This document shows positions 46,269-58,380 of a stretch of 64,000 nt of DNA, one piece after another. The stretch comes from Virgibacillus sp. LDC-1. GTDB taxonomy: Bacteria > Bacillota > Bacilli > Bacillales > Amphibacillaceae. The notes under the pieces were generated by a model. It ran no database searches and had not been told where the DNA came from. It saw only the letters and a list, made by a program, of their open reading frames with translations. The stretch lies in contig NZ_JARUVL010000005.1 in NCBI RefSeq assembly GCF_030137545.1, positions 37,232-101,231 of the forward strand, in the 5' to 3' direction. The position numbers were made by a program, and so were the translations under genes. Position 1 is the first letter of the stretch, and the number at the start of each line of letters is the position of its first letter.

Positions 46269-48413
46269 ATGAAACGCCAACAAGAACAAATATTACAAAC
46301 TTATTTTGGCTATGAATCCTTCCGTCCAGGACAGCAGGATGTAATCTCCTTTGTAATGGGGCAGCGTAATACAATGGCTGTCATGCCAACGGGTGGCGGA
46401 AAGTCTATCTGTTACCAAGTACCAGGACTCATTTTACAAGGTACTGCAATCATAATTTCTCCTTTAATATCACTCATGAAGGATCAAGTAGACAGCTTAC
46501 ACGCACTCGGAATTGCAGCTACATATATTAATAGCTCGTTAACTAATGAAGAGCAGCAAGCTCGGATGCAAGACATCGCTGCTGGAAAATATAAATTCGT
46601 CTATGCAGCACCAGAACGATTTGAATCTTCTCGATTTCTTTCCATCCTAAAAAAGATTCAAATTTCATTAGTTGCATTTGATGAGGCACACTGTATTTCA
46701 CAATGGGGACATGACTTTCGCCCGAGCTATCGTTCTATTGTACCGATATTACAGAAGCTGCGAAATATACCTGTATATATGGCATTAACCGCTACAGCAA
46801 CAAAAGAGGTTATTTCTGATATTCAAGCTTTACTAACAATTGAGGATAAGCACGTTATTAATACTGGGTTCAAACGTGAAAACCTGGCATTTCATATTAT
46901 TAAAGGAAAGGATAAGCTATCTTACATTCGTTCCTTTATCGAAGAACATCCAAATGAATCTGGAATTATTTATACCGCAACTCGGAAACAGGCAGATCAT
47001 CTACATGATCAATTAAGTAAACGAAAGCATGCTGTTGTAAAATATCATGCCGGGATGACGGATCCTGATAAAAAACAAGCACAAGGTGCTTTTCTCCATG
47101 ATGAAAAAACAATAATGATTGCCACGAATGCTTTTGGCATGGGAATCGACAAGTCGAATGTACGTTATGTCATTCATTATGCAATGCCAATGAATATTGA
47201 ATCGTATTACCAAGAGGCGGGACGGGCTGGAAGAGATGGGGAAGCAAGTGATTGTTTGCTTCTTTTCTCCTCCCAGGATGTGCAGCTACAAAAGTTCTTA
47301 ATTGACCAATCAATGATGGACGATCATGCAAAACAAAATGAATACCGTAAGTTACAGGCAATGGTTAATTATTGTCATACACATGGATGCTTAACAAACT
47401 ATGTGCTCGACTATTTTCAGGATACGAATGCCGAACAAACAACGTGTGGGAAATGTAGTAATTGTGTTGGACGGCAGGAAAAAGCAGATATTACAGAAGA
47501 AGCGCAAATGATTCTTTCCTGTGTAAAACGGATGGGAGAACGGTTTGGTGTAGGGATGACTGCAAAAGTATTAAAGGGGTCTAAAGATAAAAAACTAAAA
47601 GAGTTTCGGTTAGACTCCTTAACTACATATGGTATTTTATCTGCTTATACGGAAAAGGAGCTCACCGAACGGATTCAATTTCTTATTGCAGAAAATATCC
47701 TAGCTACAGAGGATGGGAAATATCCTACATTAAAATTAAACAAGCATTCTGTTGATGTTCTAAAAGGAAAACGATCTGTAACAATGTTCACTTCTCCTAT
47801 TCCATCTACAGAAGCAAAGGATTATTACCCAGACCTGTTTGAGGCGCTTCGAAAGCTGCGCAAAGAAGTTGCTGATCAAAAAGGGATACCACCCTATGTA
47901 CTCTTTTCTGATGCAACTTTAAAAGAACTAAGCCGCTATATTCCTGAGACAACAGAGAACATGCTTTATATTAAAGGAGTCGGCGAGAAAAAACTTGAGC
48001 AATACGGTGCTGCTTTCCTATCTGTCATCCAAAACTGGCGTCGTGACAATCCAGCGGTTAAGCCAAGCATTCAAATTAATGCACCTGTCCGAAAACGTAC
48101 TATCACAGCTGATGACCGACCAAGTCACCTCGTTTCCTATCAATTATTTCAATCCGGAAAATCTATTAAGGAAATTGCTATGATTCGAGAGATGAACGAA
48201 CAGACAATTGAAGGACATCTATTTAAAGCCTTCCGTGAGGGGTTTCCAATTGCTTGGGACATTTTTTTCACCTCTGAAGAAGAGCAAACGATATTAAAAG
48301 CGCGCAAAGAGTTGGATGAACCGAGTTTAAAATCGTTACGCGAAAAACTTCCCGATCAATATGACTATACGAAAATAAAAGCAGTATTGGTTAAAAATGG
48401 CTGGATAGAATAG
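46269..48413 (+). CDS. recQ: RecQ family ATP-dependent DNA helicase
   Basis: This 714-residue 3'-5' helicase is for recombination and fork repair. Walker A is [10 protein letters not shown] (41-50) and DEAH lies at 138-141 ([18 protein letters not shown]). Then come [25 protein letters not shown], the zinc-binding cysteines C-x-x-C in CGKCSNC of the RQC region, and an HRDC domain ([21 protein letters not shown]) around 520-600. The last 110 residues are a helix-turn-helix extension ([20 protein letters not shown]), a HTH_40-type tail seen in several Bacillales RecQ proteins. AAGGGAGCG precedes the ATG. It is a single-gene transcript. Confidence 0.95.
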   Translation: MKRQQEQILQTYFGYESFRPGQQDVISFVMGQRNTMAVMPTGGGKSICYQVPGLILQGTAIIISPLISLMKDQVDSLHALGIAATYINSSLTNEEQQARMQDIAAGKYKFVYAAPERFESSRFLSILKKIQISLVAFDEAHCISQWGHDFRPSYRSIVPILQKLRNIPVYMALTATATKEVISDIQALLTIEDKHVINTGFKRENLAFHIIKGKDKLSYIRSFIEEHPNESGIIYTATRKQADHLHDQLSKRKHAVVKYHAGMTDPDKKQAQGAFLHDEKTIMIATNAFGMGIDKSNVRYVIHYAMPMNIESYYQEAGRAGRDGEASDCLLLFSSQDVQLQKFLIDQSMMDDHAKQNEYRKLQAMVNYCHTHGCLTNYVLDYFQDTNAEQTTCGKCSNCVGRQEKADITEEAQMILSCVKRMGERFGVGMTAKVLKGSKDKKLKEFRLDSLTTYGILSAYTEKELTERIQFLIAENILATEDGKYPTLKLNKHSVDVLKGKRSVTMFTSPIPSTEAKDYYPDLFEALRKLRKEVADQKGIPPYVLFSDATLKELSRYIPETTENMLYIKGVGEKKLEQYGAAFLSVIQNWRRDNPAVKPSIQINAPVRKRTITADDRPSHLVSYQLFQSGKSIKEIAMIREMNEQTIEGHLFKAFREGFPIAWDIFFTSEEEQTILKARKELDEPSLKSLREKLPDQYDYTKIKAVLVKNGWIE

Positions 48414-48444
48414 CTAACATAAATTGTTGTTAAGCGTCTATTAC

Positions 48445-48476
48445 AAAAGGGCTTCCTAATTTTAGGAAGCCCTTTT
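48445..48476. terminator. Terminator between recQ and the aminopeptidase gene
   Basis: AAAAGGGCTTCCTA and TAGGAAGCCCTTTT pair perfectly with a 4-nt loop. A-runs and T-runs on both ends make it bidirectional between the convergent genes. Confidence 0.9.
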
Positions 48477-48480
48477 CAGC

Positions 48481-49728
48481 TTAATTTTTTTCTTTTATAT
48501 TTAATGCCCATGTACCATTTCGAAATACAGCTTCTGTTGTACCATCTGCTTTTACACCGTCAATATCGAGCTTTTCAGAACCGATCATAAAATCAACATG
48601 TGTCAGACTGTCATTGACACCATGCTTATCAAGCTCTTCTTCATTCATGGAAGAGCCTCCTTCTAAATTCGTAGGATATGCCTTTCCTAATGCAATATGA
48701 CAGGATGCATTTTCATCAAACAATGTATTATAGAAAATCAAACCAGACTGTGATACCGGTGACTCATGTGGCACAAGTGCAATTTCACCCAATCGGGTAG
48801 CACCTTCATCTGTTTCTAATAAGTGCTTTAATGTACCTTCCCCTTGCTCTGCTTTAAAGTCGACTACTTTCCCATCCTTGAATGTTAAACTAAAGTTGTC
48901 GATTAAGCTGCCTCCATAATTTAATGGCTTCGTGCTTGCTACAGTTCCATTTACGCCATATTTATGTGGTAAGGAGAATACTTCTTCCGTCGGAATGTTC
49001 GGATTGAAAATAATTCCTTTCTCTGATTCTGCTGATCCACCTTTCCATATATGACCTTCTGGAAGCTCCATTTCAAGGTCGGTACCAGGTGCTCGAAAGA
49101 CTAATTTCTTGTAATTCTTTTCGTTTAAAATTTCGCGTGCTGTTGCGAGGGTTTGATTATGCTTATCCCATGCCGCAATCGGATCTTCTTGATCGACACG
49201 AACGATCTTAACAATTGCGTCCCATAAACTTTCAATTGCATCCTCACGAGACTTATCTGGAAAAATCTTTTGTGCCCAGTCGCCGGTTGGAATCGAAATA
49301 ATAGACCATGTAATACGATCATTCATCGTATACTTTCGAAAGTTAACCATTGCTAAAGCTGCTGCTTTATTAGCCATCGCTACTTTTGTTGGATCAATAT
49401 CCTTTAACAAATCTGGGTTTGTAGAACGAATGTTTAACACTGCCGCTCCATCCTCTGCAAACGTATCGTGTAGTAACACCTTCCACTCTGGATAATCCGC
49501 AATTACTTCGTCTGGCGCATTTTCATACTTTAATAACGTGAGTTCATCGTCTACCCAGTTAATATGTACATCCTTTGCACCAAGCTCCCATGCTTTTCTA
49601 ACAACAATTTTCGTGAAATCGGCTCCTTCTATAGGTGCATTAATCATTAATGCCTGCCCTTTTTGCAAATTCACTCCGGTTCGGAGCGCCAATTCAGCAT
49701 ATTTCTCTTGCGTTCTTACATCAACCAT
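48481..49728 (-). CDS. M29 family aminopeptidase (AmpS-like)
   Basis: This 415-residue leucyl/aspartyl-type metalloaminopeptidase of clan MQ matches the standard length of B. subtilis/Thermus AmpS proteins. Family segments include GVNLQKGQALMINAPIEGADF near the N-terminus, LPEGHIWKGGSAES, and the metal-ligand blocks LGEIALVPHESPVSQSGLIFYNTLFDENASCHIALGKAYP and NDSLTHVDFMIGS (Glu, Glu, His, Tyr, His, Asp type). It cleaves N-terminal residues from peptides in the cytoplasm. It is convergent with recQ. GGAGG precedes the ATG. Confidence 0.92.
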   Translation of the reverse strand: MVDVRTQEKYAELALRTGVNLQKGQALMINAPIEGADFTKIVVRKAWELGAKDVHINWVDDELTLLKYENAPDEVIADYPEWKVLLHDTFAEDGAAVLNIRSTNPDLLKDIDPTKVAMANKAAALAMVNFRKYTMNDRITWSIISIPTGDWAQKIFPDKSREDAIESLWDAIVKIVRVDQEDPIAAWDKHNQTLATAREILNEKNYKKLVFRAPGTDLEMELPEGHIWKGGSAESEKGIIFNPNIPTEEVFSLPHKYGVNGTVASTKPLNYGGSLIDNFSLTFKDGKVVDFKAEQGEGTLKHLLETDEGATRLGEIALVPHESPVSQSGLIFYNTLFDENASCHIALGKAYPTNLEGGSSMNEEELDKHGVNDSLTHVDFMIGSEKLDIDGVKADGTTEAVFRNGTWALNIKEKN

Positions 49729-49943
49729 TATGAAACCTCCAATAATATTATTTCGTTTTTTGTATAACGTTATTATTCCACAAATCGGCTAAATTACCAA
49801 CTATCTTTTCTCCTTCCTCCACGCTATTCCTTTTCCCTGATTGTTTTACAGTACGTCTATGTTATGCTATGATTATTTTAATTACTTTTGGTAAGTAGTT
49901 TTTTAAAATCATTGAATGCAGAAACTAGACTGGGGTGATCCTG

Positions 49944-50276
49944 TTGGGAGAATTGTGTCCACGTTTTGAAAAGGCCATGCAACTGCTTAGCAAACGCTGG
50001 GTTGGCCTAATACTTTCAGAATTGCTAAAAGGAAGCAAGCGTTTTTCAAAAATGGAAGCAGACTTGCCTATTAGTGGTAGACTACTCTCTGATCGCTTAA
50101 AAATGCTTGAAAAAGAAAACATTGTTGAGCGTAAGGTTTATTCCGAGTTTCCTGTTAGAATAGAATATTCGTTAACTGAAAAAGGAAAAGCATTAAAACC
50201 TGTTATTCAAGAAATTCAATGCTGGGCGGATAAATGGGAAACGTTAACAGCGAGCGAACATACTAATTCGAAATAA
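49944..50276 (+). CDS. HxlR family winged-helix regulator
   Basis: This 110-residue transcription regulator of the HxlR family begins with the sensor Cys in GELCPRFEKAMQLLSKRW. It has the family's RFSKMEADLPISGRLLSDRLKML wing-helix core and RIEYSLTEKGKALKPVI C-terminus. The single N-terminal Cys suggests a thiol or electrophile sensor. The start is TTG at 49944 because GGGGTGAT (close to the full Shine-Dalgarno complement) ends about five bases upstream. A GTG three codons earlier is also open. No obvious divergent target gene is nearer than ampS, so its regulon is unknown. Confidence 0.85.
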   Translation: MGELCPRFEKAMQLLSKRWVGLILSELLKGSKRFSKMEADLPISGRLLSDRLKMLEKENIVERKVYSEFPVRIEYSLTEKGKALKPVIQEIQCWADKWETLTASEHTNSK

Positions 50277-50285
50277 AACATGAAA

Positions 50286-50311
50286 GAGAAGCAGCTTTGC
50301 TTCTTTTTTTT
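50286..50311 (+). terminator. Terminator after the HxlR gene
   Basis: AGAAGCA and TGCTTCT pair around a short loop, followed by a run of eight Ts. Confidence 0.85.
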
Positions 50312-50364
50312 ATTTCAACCCCACTTGCTGTTTAGAACTCCCTTTAAAGGGTCGCATTCCCTTT

Positions 50365-52592
<2,228 letters not shown>

Positions 52593-52604
52593 TTAACAAA
52601 TCGG

Positions 52605-54266
52605 TTATTCTTCATTTCTCGCCATCGGAACTTGAACATGGTGTTGCTTCGCAAACTCCATCGCAGATTCATATCCTGCATCCGCATGACGGATAATTCC
52701 CATTCCTGGATCGGTTGTTAGCACCCTTTCTAATCGTTCTCGTGCCAAATCCGTGCCATCTGCTACAACAACCATCCCGGCATGCAACGAATAACCCATC
52801 CCTACTCCTCCACCATGATGAAAGGAAATCCAGGAACCACCTGCAGCCGTATTTATTAACGCATTCAGCACTGCCCAGTCTGCCACTGCATCACTTCCAT
52901 CTTTCATTCCTTCTGTTTCTCGATTCGGAGAGGCAACCGAACCACAATCTAAATGATCTCTTCCAATGACAATTGGTGCTTTTAACTCCCCATTCCGAAC
53001 AAGTTCATTAATCGCTAGCCCCATTTTCACACGCTCTCCGTAACCGAGCCAGCAAATACGTGAAGGTAACCCTTGAAATTCCACCTTTTCCTGTGCCATG
53101 TCAATCCAACGAAGTAATGCTTTATTTTTTGGAAATAATTCCCGAATCAGTGCATCGGTCCGATAAATATCTGTTGGATCGCCGGATAACGCAGCCCACC
53201 GAAAAGGTCCTTTCCCTTCACAAAACAATGGACGAATATAAGCTGGTACAAAGCCAGGAAATTGAAATGCATCCTCCACCCCTTGATCCTTTGCAACTTG
53301 TCGAATGTTATTTCCATAATCAAAGACAATCGAATCGCGATTTTGAAAGGCAAGCATTGTTTCTACATGCCGTGCCATGCTTTTCTTAGCAAGCTCAATA
53401 TAGGTTTGCGGATCCTTTATTCGTAAGCTTGCGGCTTCTTCCACCGTGTACCCAATCGGAACGTATCCATTTAACGGATCATGAGCAGAGGTTTGATCGG
53501 TAACAATATCGATTTTTATATTTTCCTGTAACATTTGCTGGTGTACCTCAGCTGCGTTTCCAAGTAATGCAATCGAAAGTGCCTTTCCTGCTTTCTTTGC
53601 TTCCTTTGCAAGCTGGATTGCTTTTTGCACACTGTTCGTTTCTACATCACAATACTTTGTTTGGATACGCTTGTTAATTCTTGTCTCATCTACTTCTACA
53701 GCGATGACTACGCCACCATTCATCGTTACAGCAAGCGGCTGCGCGCCTCCCATGCCACCTAAGCCAGCGGTAAGTGTAATCGTCCCCTGAAGTGATCCAT
53801 CAAAATGCTTTCTTGCAATTGCTGCGAATGTTTCATATGTTCCTTGCAAAATGCCTTGTGTCCCAATATATATCCAGCTTCCTGCTGTCATTTGTCCATA
53901 CATCATCAATCCTTTTTGATCGAGTTCATGAAAATGCTCCCAGTTCGCCCATTGCGGAACGAGTACTGAATTGGATAACAATACCCGGGGCGCCCGAGGA
54001 TGTGTTTTAAACACTCCAACTGGTTTTCCCGATTGAATGAGCATGGTTTCGTCATTTTCCAGCGTCCGTAATGTCGATACAATCGCATCAAAAGCTTCCC
54101 AGCTTCGAGCCGCCTTTCCAATTCCACCGTACACTACGAGTTCATCTGGTTTTTCAGCAACCTCTGGATCTAAATTGTTGTAAAGCATACGTAGTGCCGC
54201 TTCCTGCTCCCACCCTTTACATTCAAGTGTAAGTCCTTTCTTCGCCCTTACCATCGTATGTTTCAC
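52605..54266 (-). CDS. hutU: Urocanate hydratase
   Basis: This 553-residue NAD+-dependent urocanase adds water to urocanate giving imidazolone propionate, the second hut step. Conserved blocks are [62 protein letters not shown] (NAD binding), [19 protein letters not shown] with the Cys and Arg, and [20 protein letters not shown] near the end. It starts with GTG at 54266, nine bases after AAAGGTGG. It lies 66 nt downstream of hutH. Everything expected of the enzyme is present. Confidence 0.96.
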   Translation of the reverse strand: MKHTMVRAKKGLTLECKGWEQEAALRMLYNNLDPEVAEKPDELVVYGGIGKAARSWEAFDAIVSTLRTLENDETMLIQSGKPVGVFKTHPRAPRVLLSNSVLVPQWANWEHFHELDQKGLMMYGQMTAGSWIYIGTQGILQGTYETFAAIARKHFDGSLQGTITLTAGLGGMGGAQPLAVTMNGGVVIAVEVDETRINKRIQTKYCDVETNSVQKAIQLAKEAKKAGKALSIALLGNAAEVHQQMLQENIKIDIVTDQTSAHDPLNGYVPIGYTVEEAASLRIKDPQTYIELAKKSMARHVETMLAFQNRDSIVFDYGNNIRQVAKDQGVEDAFQFPGFVPAYIRPLFCEGKGPFRWAALSGDPTDIYRTDALIRELFPKNKALLRWIDMAQEKVEFQGLPSRICWLGYGERVKMGLAINELVRNGELKAPIVIGRDHLDCGSVASPNRETEGMKDGSDAVADWAVLNALINTAAGGSWISFHHGGGVGMGYSLHAGMVVVADGTDLARERLERVLTTDPGMGIIRHADAGYESAMEFAKQHHVQVPMARNEE

Positions 54267-54332
54267 TTGATAAAACCACCTTTCCGCAATTTTTATCCTC
54301 TTTTATCTCCATACAAAATATGCAACACGAAG

Positions 54333-55853
54333 CTACCATTTCTGTTGTACAGGCTGTTGTTCATCAATTTTGTGCCAGCTGTGCTTTAGCCAATTAGCAA
54401 GTGTTTCTATATCCTTAGAAAAAATGCGATCCTGCGTAATGCTCGGAACTTGTAAACGTGCAGCCTTATATAACTTCCTTGTAGAAAGCGACATACGATC
54501 AATTCCACGATATTCGACGGCCTGCATCGCACAAATTAATTCAATCGCAATGACTCTTCTTGTATTTTGTAGCATTTGGAATGCATGTCTGGCACCGATT
54601 GTCCCCATACTTACATGATCCTCTTGATTAGCAGAGGATGGGATGGAATCCACGCTTGCTGGATGGGCAAGTGTTTTATTTTCAGAAACAAGCGAGGCAG
54701 CTGTATATTGCATAATCATTGCGCCTGATTCTAATCCTGGATTAGGACTAAGAAATGGAGGCAAATCGTTTAGTTGCGGATTTACAAGTCGTTCAATTCT
54801 TCGTTCCGCTATATTGGCTGTTTCGGCGATGCCAAGCTTTAAGAAATCCATTGCGAATGCAATCGGCTGTCCATGAAAATTCCCACCAGAGATTACTTTT
54901 TCTATTTCAGAAAAAATGAGCGGATTATCGGTTACCGCATTCATTTCTACTTCTAGTTTTTCCTTCGCATACAACAACGTCTGCCATGATGCGCCTAATA
55001 CTTGAGGGATACAGCGTAATGAATATGCATCCTGCACACGGAGCTCCCCTTGCTTGGTAATCAGCTTACTATCTGCTAAAATTGTACGCATTCGTGCAGC
55101 TACCATCTCTTGCTCCTTATGCCCACGAGCAGCGTGAAGTGCTGAATCAAATGCATCAATAATTCCACGAAGCGCCTCAAATGTCATAGCGGAAATGTGT
55201 TCACTTTGTATTAGAAGGCGGTGAAATTCTATATATGCAATTACACCAACCGCTGTCATTGCCTGCGTACCATTTATTAACGCTAGCCCCTCCTTCGCTT
55301 TTAATCGAATTGGAGATAGTCCTGCTTTTCGGATAGCTACGTTAGCATCCTGTTGTTTTCCAGCGTAATAAACGCTTCCTTCTCCTAACAGTGTTAGCGC
55401 AAGGTGAGACAAAGGTGCTAAATCACCACTCGCTCCAAGCGAGCCTTGCTGTGGAATAACTGGATGGATTTCAGCATTGAGGAAAGCGATTAATTGCTCT
55501 ACTAGTTCTATGCGAACTCCTGAATGTCCTTTTGCCAGTGTATTCGCCCGTAAAAGCAGCATTACTCTCGAAATGGATTCGGAGAAAGGAGAACCAACAC
55601 CACAAGCATGCGAATATAGTAGGTTAAGCTGTAATGTATCTAAATCAGCCTCATCAATGATCACATCACTAAACTTTCCAAAACCAGTGTTAATGCCATA
55701 CATTGTATCTCTGCTAGCTATTAGCGCTTCCACTGTGCTGCGGTTTTTTTGAATCGCTAATCTTGCTGCTCCTTCAAGCGCGACTTTCTCTTTTTGAAAT
55801 ACAACGCGCTCGACAGTATCCATCGTTAGATTATTTCCAGTAAGATAAATCAT
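54333..55853 (-). CDS. hutH: Histidine ammonia-lyase
   Basis: This 506-residue enzyme eliminates ammonia from L-histidine to give urocanate, the entry step of the hut pathway. The MIO prosthetic group would form from Ala141-Ser142-Gly143 in [14 protein letters not shown]. Other signatures are [42 protein letters not shown] and [12 protein letters not shown]. The ATG has GGAGGT upstream and shares bases with the stop of a leader ORF (ATGA overlap). It is the first enzyme gene of hutHUIG. Unlike B. subtilis no hutP gene precedes it in the window. Confidence 0.96.
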   Translation of the reverse strand: MIYLTGNNLTMDTVERVVFQKEKVALEGAARLAIQKNRSTVEALIASRDTMYGINTGFGKFSDVIIDEADLDTLQLNLLYSHACGVGSPFSESISRVMLLLRANTLAKGHSGVRIELVEQLIAFLNAEIHPVIPQQGSLGASGDLAPLSHLALTLLGEGSVYYAGKQQDANVAIRKAGLSPIRLKAKEGLALINGTQAMTAVGVIAYIEFHRLLIQSEHISAMTFEALRGIIDAFDSALHAARGHKEQEMVAARMRTILADSKLITKQGELRVQDAYSLRCIPQVLGASWQTLLYAKEKLEVEMNAVTDNPLIFSEIEKVISGGNFHGQPIAFAMDFLKLGIAETANIAERRIERLVNPQLNDLPPFLSPNPGLESGAMIMQYTAASLVSENKTLAHPASVDSIPSSANQEDHVSMGTIGARHAFQMLQNTRRVIAIELICAMQAVEYRGIDRMSLSTRKLYKAARLQVPSITQDRIFSKDIETLANWLKHSWHKIDEQQPVQQKW

Positions 55854-55972
55854 GGCGCACCTCCGTTGTAACGCTTTACCATGTTAAAGTCCATAAATAA
55901 AGGAGGCGATGGTATCAGAACCATGCCTCCTATTTTTAAAAAATATCGATTCTCCGTTTGGATCTTCATCAT
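55850..55972 (-). CDS. Possible 40-residue leader peptide of the hut operon
   Basis: A short frame starts at an ATG (55972) placed four bases after GAGAGGGG. It runs through the leader terminator hairpin and ends at a TGA that overlaps the hutH ATG (ATGA). The product, [16 protein letters not shown] to [10 protein letters not shown], has no histidine, so ordinary His-codon attenuation is not indicated. The frame may couple translation into hutH or may be a fortuitous opening. It resembles no protein I know. Confidence 0.35.
   Translation of the reverse strand: MMKIQTENRYFLKIGGMVLIPSPPLFMDFNMVKRYNGGAP
55893..55931 (-). terminator. Attenuator-like hairpin in the hut leader
   Basis: On the minus strand AGGAGGCATGGT and ACCATCGCCTCCT pair with one bulged C, followed by TTTATTT, about 60 nt after the predicted transcription start and 50 nt before hutH. 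A terminator inside the leader is where HutP acts in B. subtilis. Confidence 0.75.
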
Positions 55973-55997
55973 TAGACCCCTCTCCAACTCTCCCTTC

Positions 55998-56026
55998 ATT
56001 GTAAGCGTTTCCTTTTTGAATTGCAA
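55998..56026 (-). promoter_or_regulatory. hut operon promoter with overlapping cre site
   Basis: On the minus strand TTGCAA (56021-56026) and TACAAT (55998-56003) are exactly 17 nt apart. GGAAACGCTTACAAT (55998-56012) overlaps the -10 box and fits the CcpA cre consensus at all but one fixed position, so glucose repression of histidine use is expected. Beyond this, the 336-nt gap upstream of hutH (55854-56189) holds the leader elements listed and the alsT terminator. Confidence 0.85.
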
Positions 56027-56133
56027 GTAATTTTTAGAAAGTTTCATTTATTTACTAAACTCTTGTTCAGTGAAAAAGAATGGAAAGCTAAGGGTAAGCT
56101 GTATCTAATGGAAGCAAATCAAATAACTGGAAC

Positions 56134-56178
56134 AAAAAAGGCTCGATCACCAAAAATCAATGATCAAAGCCTTTTCTT
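56134..56178. terminator. Terminator after the AlsT-type gene
   Basis: AAAAAAGGCTCGATCA and TGATCAAAGCCTTTTCTT form an imperfect long stem with T-rich ends in both directions. It separates the symporter gene from the hut promoter. Confidence 0.8.
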
Positions 56179-56189
56179 ACATACCGCTA

Positions 56190-57608
56190 TTATTTATCTC
56201 CAGTTTGATCTCTTCCCCAAAATTCGATTCCAGTTTGATCCTCTAATGTATCTCGATAAAATACAGGATCTTTCCCAGCTTTCCGTTGTTCTTGATAATC
56301 CTGCAAAGCTCGTTTAGCAACTTTAAACAATTTCGTAATGGCATATAAATTAATGAGTGCCATAATGCCCATCGTTACATCCGCAAGTGCCCATACAAGA
56401 TCAAAGGTTGCCACGGAACCGAACACAACCATGAGTAGAACCGCTATACGGTATATAAATAAGCCTATTTTTGTATCTTTTATATAGCCAATATTGTTTT
56501 CCCCATAATAATAGTTACCTAAGATCGAGCTATATGCAAACAAGAAAATGGCGACTGCAATAAATATTCCCGCCCAATCACCAATATGATGGGAAAAAGC
56601 ATTCTGCGTTAGCTGAATACCATCCAGCTTACTTCCTTCAAATCCACCTGCTGTCATGATGATTAATCCTGTTGCACTACAAATAAGGATCGTATCAAAA
56701 AACACACCTAATGCTTGGATAAGTCCCTGTTTTACGGGATGTGTCACTTCAGCAGTCGCTGCTGCGTTTGGAGCACTCCCCATCCCTGCTTCATTGGAGA
56801 ATAGCCCGCGTTTTATTCCATACATAATTGCCGCTCCAAATCCGCCTCCAGCAACTTCACGAATCCCAAAAGCATTCGCAAAAATAAAGGAAACCATGTC
56901 TGGAATCGCCGTTATATTTACAACAAGCACATAAAGTGCAATGAAAATATAAATAATCGCTAAAATAGGTACAATAAATTGCGTTACATTCGCTATGCTT
57001 TTTAAACCACCAAAAATAACAACTGCTGTTAATACAACGAGTATTCCTGCAATAACACGCTTATCTACAGCAAATTCACCTGCAAACGCAAGACTAATTG
57101 TATTGGATTGAACAGAATTGAAAACAAGACCATATGTTAATGTAATAATAATGGCGAAAACAATACCAAGCCAGCGCTTATTTAAGCCCTTTTCTATATA
57201 ATATGCAGGTCCACCACGATATTGATCTTTTTCAGGTACTTTATAAATCTGTGCGAGTGTGCTTTCTACGAATCCTGATGCTGCTCCGACTAGAGCAAGC
57301 ACCCACATCCAAAATAACGCACCAGGCCCACCAATGGAAATTGCTGAGGCGACACCAGCCAGATTCCCTGTTCCTACTCTCGATGCAGCACTTATGGCAA
57401 ATGCTTGAAATGATGAGGTGCCTTTTTTACCGGAAGCATCGATTGTTCGTTTATCGAATAACACACGAAACATTTCCGGAAAGTACCGGAATTGCACAAA
57501 CTTTGTTTGTACGGTAAACCAAAGTCCAAGCCCAATTAATACTGCGATTAACACATATGTCCACAAGATCGTATTTACATCGCTAATCAAATTCTCTAAA
57601 AAATCCAA
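56190..57608 (-). CDS. alsT: Alanine/glycine:cation symporter family protein (AGCS, AlsT-like)
   Basis: This 472-residue sodium-coupled amino acid symporter has about 10-11 helices. AGCS hallmarks are FQAFAISAASRVGTGNLAGVA with the substrate/Na+ motif, GGPAYYIEKGLNKRWLG, and RGLFSNEAGMGSAPNAAATA with HPVKQGLIQALGVFFDT. Alanine, glycine or glutamine may be carried, and the exact substrate is not determinable. Its position upstream of the hut operon on the same strand invites a link to amino-acid nitrogen use, but a terminator and separate hut promoter lie between. A GAAAGGGG sequence is close to its ATG. Confidence 0.9.
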   Translation of the reverse strand: MDFLENLISDVNTILWTYVLIAVLIGLGLWFTVQTKFVQFRYFPEMFRVLFDKRTIDASGKKGTSSFQAFAISAASRVGTGNLAGVASAISIGGPGALFWMWVLALVGAASGFVESTLAQIYKVPEKDQYRGGPAYYIEKGLNKRWLGIVFAIIITLTYGLVFNSVQSNTISLAFAGEFAVDKRVIAGILVVLTAVVIFGGLKSIANVTQFIVPILAIIYIFIALYVLVVNITAIPDMVSFIFANAFGIREVAGGGFGAAIMYGIKRGLFSNEAGMGSAPNAAATAEVTHPVKQGLIQALGVFFDTILICSATGLIIMTAGGFEGSKLDGIQLTQNAFSHHIGDWAGIFIAVAIFLFAYSSILGNYYYGENNIGYIKDTKIGLFIYRIAVLLMVVFGSVATFDLVWALADVTMGIMALINLYAITKLFKVAKRALQDYQEQRKAGKDPVFYRDTLEDQTGIEFWGRDQTGDK

Positions 57609-57741
57609 ATGCGTAATCCCCTTTCATCCTTTATATAATCCATGCTAAGACTTAACATCCTATTTACCCTATTTGCAGGATGATTAATCAACCAAGATAT
57701 GGTACATGTACTACATTATATGTAGTGTTACCTCATTCATT

Positions 57742-57785
57742 CAAAAACAAAAGCTTCCCAGAACAATAAATACTTCTAGGAAGCA
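57742..57785 (-). terminator. Terminator after the thioesterase gene
   Basis: On the minus strand GCTTCCTAGAA and TTCTGGGAAGC pair (one T-G wobble) around 10 nt, followed by TTTTGTTTTTG. Confidence 0.78.
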
Positions 57786-57817
57786 CCGCAGTATACTTTT
57801 ATCATTACATACCAAAT

Positions 57818-58339
57818 TTATTTATTACTTTTCCATGGGAAATCTGTGCCAAACATGGTCGCATATTCTTTTGACTGGCTTCTTCGCTCTCGACGTCGCT
57901 CCGCTCTTAATGGCGCGCCATCGTGTAGATGTTTTTCTAGCTCTGTTTCTGGGTAAATCGGAGGAACGGGAATTGGTTTCCCATGTTCATCTACAGCAAC
58001 AAACGTCATAAATGCTGTCGCACATACCTTCCGCTTTCCACTTAATAGGTCTTCATTTACTGCTTTGACGAACACTTCCATCGAAGTATTGTGTGTCCAT
58101 GTTACGAAAGCTTCAATACAAATTGAGTCACCTTCTTTGACAGGCTGAAGGAAATCAACAGAATCTGTTGATGCCGTTACAACAAGCTGTCGGGCATGGC
58201 GAACTGCTGCTATTGCTGCAACATCATCAATATGTGCCATTAGCTTTCCACCAAATAAAGTTCCATGAGAATTTGTATCCGGCGGTAGTACATGGGATGT
58301 TTTTACCGCTAAAGAATTAGAAATGGGCTTACCCTCCAT
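57818..58339 (-). CDS. Acyl-CoA thioesterase (YkhA-like, hotdog fold)
   Basis: This 173-residue 4-hydroxybenzoyl-CoA-thioesterase-superfamily enzyme hydrolyses acyl-CoA. The YkhA/YciA-type motif is PPDTNSHGTLFGGKLMAHIDD with the catalytic Asn/His/Asp region, followed by TASTDSVDFLQPVKEGDSICI and KVCATAFMTFVAVDEHGKPIPVP. The C-terminus is unusually basic (RAERRRERRSQSKEYA). Length matches B. subtilis YkhA. Substrate preference is unknown. It stands alone between alsT and cls. A GGAGGAG sequence just upstream marks the ATG. Confidence 0.9.
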   Translation of the reverse strand: MEGKPISNSLAVKTSHVLPPDTNSHGTLFGGKLMAHIDDVAAIAAVRHARQLVVTASTDSVDFLQPVKEGDSICIEAFVTWTHNTSMEVFVKAVNEDLLSGKRKVCATAFMTFVAVDEHGKPIPVPPIYPETELEKHLHDGAPLRAERRRERRSQSKEYATMFGTDFPWKSNK

Positions 58340-58380
58340 AAAAACTCCTCCTTCTGCAAGATATCATGTTGAAATTTCTA

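Noticed and set aside
55901..55990. HutP-binding NAG triplets in the hut leader
   Set aside because: Several GAG triplets occur just after the transcription start, but their spacing does not match the regular four-base spacing of known HutP sites, so I do not call a HutP site.
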